DNA from: Pseudomonas khorasanensis
GTDB taxonomy: Bacteria; Pseudomonadota; Gammaproteobacteria; Pseudomonadales; Pseudomonadaceae
Direction of reading: 5' to 3'
DNA: 64,000 nt
Assembly (NCBI RefSeq): GCF_014268505.2
Contig: NZ_JABWQP020000003.1
Span: 1 to 64,000 of the forward strand
Below the pieces are notes generated by a model, which was not told where the DNA came from, made no database searches, and saw nothing but the letters and a program-made list of their open reading frames with translations. The position numbers and the translations under genes are program-made. Shown here piece by piece: positions 57,280 to 64,000 of the stretch. How positions within the stretch are numbered: the stretch's first letter is position 1; every line of letters begins with the position of its first letter.

Positions 57280-57618
57280 ATGCCGTACCTTGAAGCCGTG
57301 AACAGCGCACCTGCCCGCGCCGATGTCTGGAACGTCAGCAACACTCATTGTCTGGCGCAGTACCAGATCGTTGCCGAGGCGGAGCCGGACCTGCTGGTGC
57401 GGGTGCTCAACCTGTTTGCGCTGCAATGCCTGACGCCGCAGCAGATGAATGTGCAGCGACTGGACGATCTGCTATCGGTCGATCTGGTCATGGGCGGGCT
57501 CAGCTGGCATCGCGCCCAAGTGATCGCGGAAAAACTTCGTAACCTGATCAGTGTGTGTTCGGTGGATCTGCGAAACGCCGACACCACCTGGGACATGCCA
57601 GCCCAGGCCGCCGGCTGA
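57280..57618 (+). CDS. Stand-alone ACT-like protein
   Basis: A 112-residue protein. Residues 25-100 (AQYQIVAEAEPDLLVRVLNL, VDLVMGGLSWHRAQVIAEKL, VCSVDL) follow the beta-alpha-beta-beta-alpha-beta order of the ACT-type regulatory subunit of acetolactate synthase. A clear GGAG lies upstream. No catalytic acetolactate synthase gene is nearby, so it is not obviously IlvH/IlvM. A free-standing amino-acid sensor is a reasonable guess. It is divergent from the Lrp gene. Confidence 0.7.
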   Translation: MPYLEAVNSAPARADVWNVSNTHCLAQYQIVAEAEPDLLVRVLNLFALQCLTPQQMNVQRLDDLLSVDLVMGGLSWHRAQVIAEKLRNLISVCSVDLRNADTTWDMPAQAAG

Positions 57619-57710
57619 AAAATCCGGCAACGGCTTCGTCGGGTAGTGGCCCAACGGTCAGCGGGGCCGCGTCTATCCTTTTGCGCACTGTCGCAAAAAA
57701 GGAAGCCCGC

Positions 57711-59495
57711 ATGTCCGTTCAACACGCCACTCAGGACCGCTGGCTGGACCTCAACGATGTCTTGCGTGAATTGGTCGCTCAAGGTTTTATTGGCCAGGAC
57801 TCGGCAGAGCAGGCGCTCAACGCCCGTCGTCGTCACGCCGCCCATGGCCAGATGCATCCGCTGGAGTTCATCGCCAGCCAGCAACTGGACGACCTCAGCC
57901 GCCCCGGCAAACACCTGGACCTGGAAAGCCTGACCCTGTGGCTGGCGCAACAAGCCGGCCAGCCGTACTTGCGCATCGATCCGCTGAAGATCAACGTCGC
58001 GGCGATCACACCGCTGATGTCTTACGCCTTCGCCCAGCGGCACAAGATTCTCGCCGTCGCCGTGGATCGCGATTCGGTGACCGTGGCCAGCGCCCAGCCC
58101 TATGTCACCGGTTGGGAGGCCGATCTCACCCACGTTCTGAAACTGCCGATCAAACGGGTCGTGGCCAATCCGGTGGATGTCCAGCGCTTCAGCGTCGAGT
58201 TCTTTCGTCTGGCCAAGTCGGTCAGCGGCGCCAGCAATGCCGACGCTCAGGGCGGTAACCTCGGCAACTTCGAACAGTTGCTCAACCTCGGCGCCAGCGA
58301 TCAGGAGCCGGACGCCAACGACGCGCACATCGTCAACATCGTCGACTGGCTGTTCCAGTACGCCTTCCAGCAACGCGCCAGCGATATCCACATCGAACCA
58401 CGCCGCGAGCACGGCACCGTGCGTTTTCGCATCGACGGCGTGCTTCACAACGTCTATCAATTCCCGCCGCAGGTAACCATGGCGATCGTCAGTCGCCTGA
58501 AAAGCCTCGGGCGTATGAACGTCGCGGAAAAACGCAAACCCCAGGACGGCCGGGTCAAGACCAAGACCCCGGATGGCGGCGAAGTGGAGCTGCGCCTGTC
58601 GACCTTGCCGACAGCGTTCGGCGAAAAAATGGTCATGCGTATTTTCGACCCGGAAGTGCTGCTGAAGAATTTTGACCAATTGGGCTTCAGCGCCGACGAC
58701 CTGCGCCGCTGGCAGGACATGACCCGCCAGCCCAACGGCATCATTCTGGTCACCGGGCCGACCGGTTCGGGCAAGACCACCACCCTGTACACCACGCTGA
58801 AAAAACTGGCGACGCCGGAGGTCAACCTTTGCACCATCGAAGACCCGATCGAAATGGTCGAACCGGCCTTCAACCAGATGCAGGTGCAGCACAATATCGA
58901 GCTGACCTTTGCCGCCGGGGTGCGCGCGCTGATGCGACAGGATCCGGACATCATCATGATCGGCGAGATCCGCGATCTCGAAACCGCCGAAATGGCGATT
59001 CAGGCCGCACTCACCGGGCATTTGGTGTTGTCGACGCTGCACACCAACGATGCGCCCAGCGCCATCAGTCGTTTGCTTGAACTCGGCGTTCCGCACTACC
59101 TGATCAAGGCCACAGTGCTCGGGGTCATGGCCCAGCGCCTGGTGCGCACCCTATGCCCGCATTGCAAGGCGCCATTGACCCTTGAGGATGAAGACTGGCA
59201 AACCCTGACCCGGCCGTGGCAGGCGCCACTGCCGGGCAATGCCCAACGCGCCATCGGTTGCCTGGAATGCCGCGATACCGGTTATCGCGGCCGCGCCGGC
59301 GTTTACGAAATCATGCAACTGAGCGACGGCCTCAAGGCGCTGATCACCCCGGACACCGACCTCACTGCAATTCGACGTCAGGCGTTCAAGGAAGGCATGC
59401 GCAGCCTGCGCCTGTCCGGCGCGCAGAAAGTCGCGGCGGGGCTGACCACGGTGGAAGAAGTGCTGCGGGTGACACCGCAAAGTGAGTTGAAATAA
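57711..59495 (+). CDS. GspE/PulE-family secretion ATPase, orphan
   Basis: A 594-residue ATPase. The N-terminal 180 residues are an MshE/GspE-like N-domain. The ATPase core has Walker A GPTGSGKT (349-356), Asp-box and Walker B DPDIIMIGEIRD, the His-box STLHTNDAPSAISRLLELG and a zinc-binding tetracysteine (Cys482, 485, 517, 520) in CPHC and CLEC. The start at 57711 follows a GGAAG-like box. No gsp, pil or tad partner is adjacent, so it either serves a machine encoded elsewhere or has a specialised role. Confidence 0.9.
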   Translation: MSVQHATQDRWLDLNDVLRELVAQGFIGQDSAEQALNARRRHAAHGQMHPLEFIASQQLDDLSRPGKHLDLESLTLWLAQQAGQPYLRIDPLKINVAAITPLMSYAFAQRHKILAVAVDRDSVTVASAQPYVTGWEADLTHVLKLPIKRVVANPVDVQRFSVEFFRLAKSVSGASNADAQGGNLGNFEQLLNLGASDQEPDANDAHIVNIVDWLFQYAFQQRASDIHIEPRREHGTVRFRIDGVLHNVYQFPPQVTMAIVSRLKSLGRMNVAEKRKPQDGRVKTKTPDGGEVELRLSTLPTAFGEKMVMRIFDPEVLLKNFDQLGFSADDLRRWQDMTRQPNGIILVTGPTGSGKTTTLYTTLKKLATPEVNLCTIEDPIEMVEPAFNQMQVQHNIELTFAAGVRALMRQDPDIIMIGEIRDLETAEMAIQAALTGHLVLSTLHTNDAPSAISRLLELGVPHYLIKATVLGVMAQRLVRTLCPHCKAPLTLEDEDWQTLTRPWQAPLPGNAQRAIGCLECRDTGYRGRAGVYEIMQLSDGLKALITPDTDLTAIRRQAFKEGMRSLRLSGAQKVAAGLTTVEEVLRVTPQSELK

Positions 59496-59565
59496 GTCAG
59501 CACGGAACTGGATCGGGGGATCGGCAATCCAACGCCGTAGTTAATCCCCCAGGAGTCACCTCATC

Positions 59566-59883
59566 ATGCGTCTCAAACTTGCTGTTGCTACCTTGGCCCT
59601 GCTGTCGCTTCCCGTTGGTTCGGCCATGGCGGACAGCTTTTGGCGTAACGTCATTTCCTCCGGCGCCACCACTGGCTCGACCTACCTGACCTTCAAGGAT
59701 CACAAGCTGATCGTCGCCGCCCAGGACGATGCCGGCAGCTTCGTCGCCAGTGACGGCGGCATCCGTGGCCCGTATCTGGAAGCAGCAATGCAGAAAGTCC
59801 GCGCCGACAACCCGGGCCTGCAGGCTACGGACATGGAACTGGCGAACGCGATTCTGGCGAAAAACGCCGTGGCGTCCGAATAA
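59566..59883 (+). CDS. DUF2388 small periplasmic protein
   Basis: A 105-residue protein with a signal peptide (1-22, cleavage after AMA) and the DUF2388 core SFWRNVISSGATTGSTYLTFKD and LVAAQDDAGSFVASDGGIRG-like string. The family is small and found mainly in pseudomonads, function unknown. A terminator follows. Confidence 0.88.
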   Translation: MRLKLAVATLALLSLPVGSAMADSFWRNVISSGATTGSTYLTFKDHKLIVAAQDDAGSFVASDGGIRGPYLEAAMQKVRADNPGLQATDMELANAILAKNAVASE

Positions 59884-59899
59884 ACCGGTCGCAAACAAA

Positions 59900-59929
59900 A
59901 ATGCCGCTCGATTGAGCGGCATTTTTTTT
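59900..59929 (+). terminator. Terminator after the DUF2388 gene
   Basis: A perfect ten-pair stem AATGCCGCTC / GAGCGGCATT with a GATT loop and eight T. Confidence 0.93.
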
Positions 59930-59961
59930 GCCTGCAGTAAGCCGGGTTACCTGAGAGCCCT

Positions 59962-60048
59962 GTGGGAGCGAGCCTGCTCGCGAAGGCTTTATGGCAGTAA
60001 ACATGACATTGCCTGCACCACCGCTTTCGCGAGCAGGCTCGCTCCCAC
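59962..60048. repeat. REP doublet (GTGGGAGCGAGC type)
   Basis: Inverted units at 59962-59984 and 60026-60048, between the terminators of the convergent DUF2388 and gcvH genes. Confidence 0.9.
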
Positions 60049-60067
60049 TATGAAAATCATCGACCAC

Positions 60068-60092
60068 AAAAAAGCCCCGACGAATCGGGGCT
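60068..60092 (-). terminator. Terminator after gcvH
   Basis: Minus strand AGCCCCGA / TCGGGGCT stem with a TTCG loop followed by a T-run (60068-60072). It closes gcvT-gcvH without a gcvP gene. Confidence 0.88.
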
Positions 60093-60109
60093 TGGATATG
60101 GCTCGAGGC

Positions 60110-60493
60110 TTACTCGCCGATGGCAGTCTTGTACGCCGCCGCGTCGAGCAGCTTGTCCAGCTCGGCCTTGTCGCTTGGCTTGAGCTTGAAGATCCAGGCG
60201 CCGTAAGGGTCGGAGTTCAGCAGTTCGGGCGAGCCGCCCAGTTCTTCGTTGATCGCGATGACTTCACCGCTGACCGGAGCGTAGATGTCGGACGCGGCTT
60301 TCACCGACTCGACAACGCCGGATTGGTCACGGGCCGCAAACACCTTGCCCACTTCAGTCAGCTCGACGAACACCACATCGCCCAGCGCTTCCTGTGCGTG
60401 ATCGCTGATGCCCACGGTGACGGTGCCGTCGGCTTCCACACGCGCCCACTCATGACTTTCGGCAAAACGCAGTTCGGCAGGGATATTGCTCAT
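60110..60493 (-). CDS. gcvH: Glycine cleavage system H protein
   Basis: A 127-residue lipoyl carrier. The lipoylated lysine is Lys65 in [17 protein letters not shown]. It shuttles the aminomethyl group between the P, T and L proteins. It lies 48 bases after gcvT on the same strand and is followed by a terminator, with no gcvP. Confidence 0.96.
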   Translation of the reverse strand: MSNIPAELRFAESHEWARVEADGTVTVGISDHAQEALGDVVFVELTEVGKVFAARDQSGVVESVKAASDIYAPVSGEVIAINEELGGSPELLNSDPYGAWIFKLKPSDKAELDKLLDAAAYKTAIGE

Positions 60494-60541
60494 CTTCAGT
60501 GTCCTCGGGAAAGGGTCAGCGGTCGGCCCGCCGGAAATAGG

Positions 60542-61624
60542 TTAGATCAAAGTTTTGCCATGGCGCACGAAGGTCGGTTTGACCACGCGTACCGGGTACC
60601 ACTTGCCACGGATTTCCACTTCGGCGCGGTCGGCGGTTGCCATCGGAACACGCGCCAGGGCAATCGACTTGCTCAGCGTAGGTGAGAAACTACCACTGGT
60701 GATCTCCCCTTCGCCAACATCGGCGATGCGAACCACCTGATGGGCGCGCAAAACCCCGCGCTCCTCCAGCACCAGACCGACCAGTTTGTGCGCAACCCCG
60801 GCGGCTTTTTCCGCCTCCAGCGCCGCGCGACCGATGAACTGACGCGAGGCCGGTTCCCAGGCAATGCTCCAGGCCATGTTCGAGGCGAGCGGCGAAACGT
60901 CCTGGTGAATGTCCTGACCGTAGAGGTTCATACCGGCCTCGACTCGCAACGTATCGCGGGCACCGAGGCCAATCGGGGAAATGCCGGCGCCGACCAGATC
61001 GTTGAAAAAACCGGGGGCCTGGCTGGCAGGTAGAACAATTTCCAGACCATCTTCACCGGTGTAGCCGGTGCGGGCAATGAACCAGTCGCCGTCGATCGCG
61101 CCTTCAAAAGGTTTGAGCTGCTGGATCAACGTGGCGCGGGACTGGGTCACCAGTTCGGCAATCCTGTGCCGGGCCTGCGGGCCTTGAATGGCGAGCATCG
61201 CCAGCTCGGAGCGTTCATGCAGTTGTACGTCGAAGCTGCCGAGTTGCGCCTGCATCCAGGCCAGATCCTGATCGCGGGTGGAAGCGTTGAAGACGAGACG
61301 ATAACCGTCTTCGAGACGATAGACGATCATGTCGTCGACGATGCCGCCGCGCTCGTTGAGCATGGTGCTGTACAGCGCGCGGCCGGGGCGTTGCAGGCGT
61401 TCGACGTCATTGGTCAGCAAATGCTGAAGCCAGGCCTTGGCCTGGTTGCCGGCGACATCGATCACGGTCATATGGGACACATCGAACACCCCGCAATCGC
61501 GGCGCACTTCGTGATGCTCCTCGACCTGCGAGCCGTAATGCAGCGGCATGTCCCAACCGCCAAAATCGACCATCTTCGCGCCGAGCGCGAGGTGCAGGTC
61601 ATACAGAGGCGTACGCTGTCCCAT
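60542..61624 (-). CDS. gcvT: Glycine cleavage system aminomethyltransferase (T protein)
   Basis: A 360-residue folate-dependent enzyme that transfers the one-carbon unit from the H protein to tetrahydrofolate. It has the GCV_T N-domain (YGSQVEEHHEVRRDCGVFDVSH), the folate-site Asp in ARTGYTGEDGLEIVLPA and the C-terminal barrel domain. AAGGAG precedes the start. The first of two cotranscribed genes, gcvT-gcvH. No glycine riboswitch is recognisable upstream. Confidence 0.96.
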   Translation of the reverse strand: MGQRTPLYDLHLALGAKMVDFGGWDMPLHYGSQVEEHHEVRRDCGVFDVSHMTVIDVAGNQAKAWLQHLLTNDVERLQRPGRALYSTMLNERGGIVDDMIVYRLEDGYRLVFNASTRDQDLAWMQAQLGSFDVQLHERSELAMLAIQGPQARHRIAELVTQSRATLIQQLKPFEGAIDGDWFIARTGYTGEDGLEIVLPASQAPGFFNDLVGAGISPIGLGARDTLRVEAGMNLYGQDIHQDVSPLASNMAWSIAWEPASRQFIGRAALEAEKAAGVAHKLVGLVLEERGVLRAHQVVRIADVGEGEITSGSFSPTLSKSIALARVPMATADRAEVEIRGKWYPVRVVKPTFVRHGKTLI

Positions 61625-61779
61625 GGGTTTCTCCTTCCGGGCGTGGCGAAGGTGCGGACCGCCGCTATACGGGTGAAAGTCTTGATGAATAAGGCTTTCA
61701 GCCGATTCCAGCGAGCGGGTCTGTCAGACGGACCGCACCGAATGCCGCGCATTGTAGCCGCATGATGTAGGACTGACGA

Positions 61780-63396
61780 CTAAGTGTTTCGGTGCGCTGA
61801 ACGTCGGATCAGGCCGATGACCGGCAACAGGCCAACCAGCACCAGGGTCAGCGCCGGCAATGATGCCCTCGCCCACTCGCCTTCGCTGGTCATTTCGAAG
61901 ATGCGCACCGCCAGCGTGTCCCAGCCAAACGGGCGCATCAGCAGGGTCGCGGGCATTTCCTTGAGCACATCGACGAACACCAGCAACGCGGCGCTGAGCG
62001 TGCCGGGCAGCAAGAGCGGCAGATACACTTTGAAAAACAGTCGCGGCCCACTGACACCCAGGCTACGTGCTGCTTCGGGCAAAGACGGCCGTATACGCGC
62101 CAGGCTGCTTTCCAGCGGCCCGTAAGCGACGGCGATAAAGCGCACCAGATAAGCCGTCAGCAATGCTGCGAGGCTGCCGAGCAGCAACGGCTTGCCGGCA
62201 CCACCGAGCCAACCGGACAGCGGAATCACCCATTCCCGATCCAGATAACTGAACGCCAGCATGATCGACACCGCCAGCACTGACCCCGGCAAGGCGTAGC
62301 CGAGATTGGCCAGACCGACGCCGGAATTGATTGCCTGCGTTGGCGCCAAGCGGCGAGCGAAAGCCAGCAGCAACGCGACGCTGACCGTGATCAGCGCCGC
62401 CATGGCGCCCAGATACAAGGTGTGCAGGATCAGCCCGGCGTAACGTTCGTCCAGATCGAAACGCCCGCGTTGCCAGAACCACACGATCAGTTGCAGCACT
62501 GGAATGACGAAGGCGCAGGCGAAGACCAGCCCGCACCAGCTCATCGCCGCGAATGCCTTGAGCCCGCGCAGGTGATACAGCGCTTTTACCCTGGGCCGCT
62601 CGTTACTCGCCCGGTTCGCACCGCGGGCGCGACGCTCGCCGTAGAGCACCAGCATCACCACCAGCAGCAACAGGCTGGCCAACTGCGCCGCGCTCGACAG
62701 GCTGAAGAAGCCATACCAGGTCTTGTAGATAGCGGTGGTGAAAGTGTCGAAGTTGAACACCGACACCGCGCCGAAATCCGCCAGGGTTTCCATCAACGCC
62801 AGCGCCACGCCGGCACCAATCGCCGGGCGCGCCATCGGCAGGGCTACCCGCCAGAACGCTTGCCACGGCGACTGCCCGAGCACACGCGCCGCTTCCATCA
62901 GACCTTTGCCCTGGGCGAGAAACGCGGTGCGCGCGAGCAGGTAAACGTAGGGGTAGAAAACCAGCACCAGCACCACAATCACCCCGCCGGTGGAGCGCAC
63001 ACGCGGCAGGCGCAGGCCGTTGCCAAACCATTCACGCAGGAGGGTCTGCACGGGGCCGGCGAAATCGAGCAGGCCGACGAACACAAAGGCGAGCACGTAC
63101 GCAGGAATGGCAAAGGGCAGCATCAGCGCCCAGTCGAGCCAGCGCCGACCGGGGAATTCGCAGAGGCTGGTGAGCCAGGCCAGGCTGACGCCGAGCAAGG
63201 TCACACCGACACCGACGCCAAGTATCAGCGTCAGGGTATTGCCCAGCAGGCGCGGCATCTGGGTTTCCCACAGGTGCGCCCAGATTTGTTGATCGATGGT
63301 TTGCCAGGACAGCAGCAGAACACTCAGCGGCAACAGCACCAGCGCGGCGATGGCGAAGACGATGGGGTACCAGCGGCGTTGGGCGGGGTGGGCCAC
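61780..63396 (-). CDS. Fe(III)-type ABC transporter permease (two fused permease domains)
   Basis: A 538-residue inner-membrane protein with about twelve helices in two homologous halves, each with an EAA-type coupling loop (MEAARVLGQSPWQAFWRVALP and LPEAARSLGVSGPRLFFKVYLP). This double-permease form is typical of the FbpB/SfuB iron importers. The start is GTG at 63394-63396. It belongs with the binding protein whose 3' end is at 63753-64000, but a repeat element separates them. Confidence 0.88.
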   Translation of the reverse strand: MAHPAQRRWYPIVFAIAALVLLPLSVLLLSWQTIDQQIWAHLWETQMPRLLGNTLTLILGVGVGVTLLGVSLAWLTSLCEFPGRRWLDWALMLPFAIPAYVLAFVFVGLLDFAGPVQTLLREWFGNGLRLPRVRSTGGVIVVLVLVFYPYVYLLARTAFLAQGKGLMEAARVLGQSPWQAFWRVALPMARPAIGAGVALALMETLADFGAVSVFNFDTFTTAIYKTWYGFFSLSSAAQLASLLLLVVMLVLYGERRARGANRASNERPRVKALYHLRGLKAFAAMSWCGLVFACAFVIPVLQLIVWFWQRGRFDLDERYAGLILHTLYLGAMAALITVSVALLLAFARRLAPTQAINSGVGLANLGYALPGSVLAVSIMLAFSYLDREWVIPLSGWLGGAGKPLLLGSLAALLTAYLVRFIAVAYGPLESSLARIRPSLPEAARSLGVSGPRLFFKVYLPLLLPGTLSAALLVFVDVLKEMPATLLMRPFGWDTLAVRIFEMTSEGEWARASLPALTLVLVGLLPVIGLIRRSAHRNT

Positions 63397-63454
63397 TTTT
63401 GAATCTCTGGAGGATTGGCGTGTTCTTGGATTGCGTATTCCAGGTTGAGATTGC

Positions 63455-63718
63455 TGCCCTCACCCTGGCCCTCTCCCGGAGGGAGAGGGGACTGACCGCG
63501 CAGTTTATGGCAATTACGCGGAACTGGAATATCGAGTCGAACTCAGGATTTCAAAACACCCTGCATCTGCTCCCTCTCCTAGAGGGAGAGGGTGCTGACC
63601 GTGTAGCTCTTGCGAGCTACACCGACCTGCAATATCGAGCCGAACTCAGGTTTTGAAAGCCTTACAAATCTGCTCCCTTTCCCCCTCTCCCTTGGGGAGA
63701 GGGCTGGGGTGAGGGGCC
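63455..63718. repeat. Long composite inverted-repeat element with a duplicated middle arm
   Basis: It fills most of the 356-base gap between the binding-protein and permease genes. The outer arms are CCCTCACCCTGGCCCTCTCC at 63458-63477 and a right arm ending GGGCTGGGGTGAGGGG. A third hairpin CCCTCTCCTAGAGGGAGAGGG lies inside. The internal segment with ATCGAGTCGAACTCAGGATTT occurs twice with changes (ATCGAGCCGAACTCAGGTTTT). The family matches 9902-10083. It is non-coding. Confidence 0.8.
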
Positions 63719-63752
63719 GGATCCTGAAGCAGACACAGCAATCAAAAAAGAT

Positions 63753-64000
63753 TCAGTTCCAGCCCGCCCGATCCATCATCCGGATCGCTTCGGCCTGACG
63801 CTTGCCAGCCACTTCCACCGGCAGGGTGTCAGCGATGAACTTGCCCCACGCTGCCACTTCTTCCGAAGGTGCCACCGCCGGGTTGGCCGGGAACTCCTGG
63901 TTCACGTCGGCAAAAATCTGCTGCGCCTCAGGCGTGGTCATCCACTCGACCAGTGCCTTGGCCGCTTCCGGGTGCGGCGCATGCTTGGTCAGGCCGATGC
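63753..64000 (-). CDS. 3' end of a periplasmic Fe(III)-binding protein (truncated by window end)
   Basis: The minus-strand frame is open to the window edge. The visible C-terminal 81 residues read [20 protein letters not shown], then [20 protein letters not shown] and end RMMDRAGWN. This is the usual C-terminus of the SBP family 1/FbpA-type iron-binding proteins (a ...AKALVEWL...[10 protein letters not shown]...MDRAGW pattern). Upstream of the permease gene on the same strand, it should deliver ferric iron to it. Confidence 0.85.
   Translation of the reverse strand, partial: IGLTKHAPHPEAAKALVEWMTTPEAQQIFADVNQEFPANPAVAPSEEVAAWGKFIADTLPVEVAGKRQAEAIRMMDRAGWN

Noticed and set aside
61625..61779. 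Possible glycine riboswitch upstream of gcvT
   Set aside because: I looked for the conserved aptamer core strings and stems and did not find them; the leader is short and shows no tandem aptamer layout.

Overview
The window looks like a chromosomal segment of a fluorescent Pseudomonas (P. fluorescens group). It is GC-rich. Many genes end next to paired REP palindromes of the GTGGGAGCGAGC...GCTCGCGAA type, and the order of genes (thyA-lgt, ptsP-rppH, ilvA-rpiA, serA, the spu polyamine block, ssuEADCBF, argA-argE, gcvT-gcvH) matches pseudomonad chromosomes as I remember them. I see no tRNA, rRNA, CRISPR array, transposase or prophage. Nearly all of it is housekeeping or core metabolism with a few accessory insertions.

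Layout. 1-2.5 kb: the 3' end of an unknown gene and a large class 3 lipase with an N-terminal adaptor-like domain, resembling type VI secretion lipase effectors. 2.5-6.3 kb: a LysR regulator directly behind a Cd/Zn/Pb efflux ATPase (cadA), with divergent cadR and a typical MerR-type operator-promoter. 6.3-16.8 kb: thyA, lgt, a TauE/SafE exporter, an NRDE protein, ptsP, rppH, a HAD phosphatase, a small membrane protein, ilvA and rpiA. 16.8-24.4 kb: two tandem SdiA-regulated-type membrane-anchored proteins, a fumarylacetoacetate-hydrolase-family enzyme, D-2-hydroxyglutarate dehydrogenase divergent from serA, and small periplasmic proteins. 24.4-32.1 kb: a 2OG-Fe(II) oxygenase, an alpha/beta hydrolase, a thioredoxin-like protein, an acyl-homoserine-lactone-acylase-type Ntn hydrolase (hacB-like), and a GlxA-type regulator divergent from an HD-domain protein.

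32.1-42.7 kb is the polyamine block. spuB-C-D-E-F-G-H lies on the minus strand (gamma-glutamylation, transamination, putrescine/spermidine ABC uptake), with spuI divergent. The first gene of the usual operon, spuA, survives only as a truncated relic of about 120 codons. Hairpins lie after spuC, spuD and spuE and probably set the stoichiometry of the binding proteins. 42.9-52.4 kb is the organosulfur block: a TetR regulator, ssuE-A-D-C-B-F, the 1-Cys peroxiredoxin lsfA, an OprD-family porin and a tauA gene that has lost tauBCD. AT-rich upstream regions of lsfA, ssuE and tauA share short motifs.

52.4-64 kb: argA and argE (arginine biosynthesis), a CYTH-CHAD triphosphatase, an Lrp regulator divergent from an ACT-domain protein, an orphan GspE-type ATPase, a DUF2388 protein, gcvH and gcvT (without the expected gcvP next to them), and an Fe(III)-type ABC permease with the 3' end of its binding protein at the window edge.

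I found no clearly new multi-gene system. The best leads are the spuA relic, the orphan tauA joined to argA through a repeat element, a 30-bp near-perfect palindrome between the D-2-hydroxyglutarate dehydrogenase gene and serA, motifs shared upstream of the sulfur-starvation genes, a family of composite inverted repeats, and a substrate-binding protein that has lost most of one lobe.
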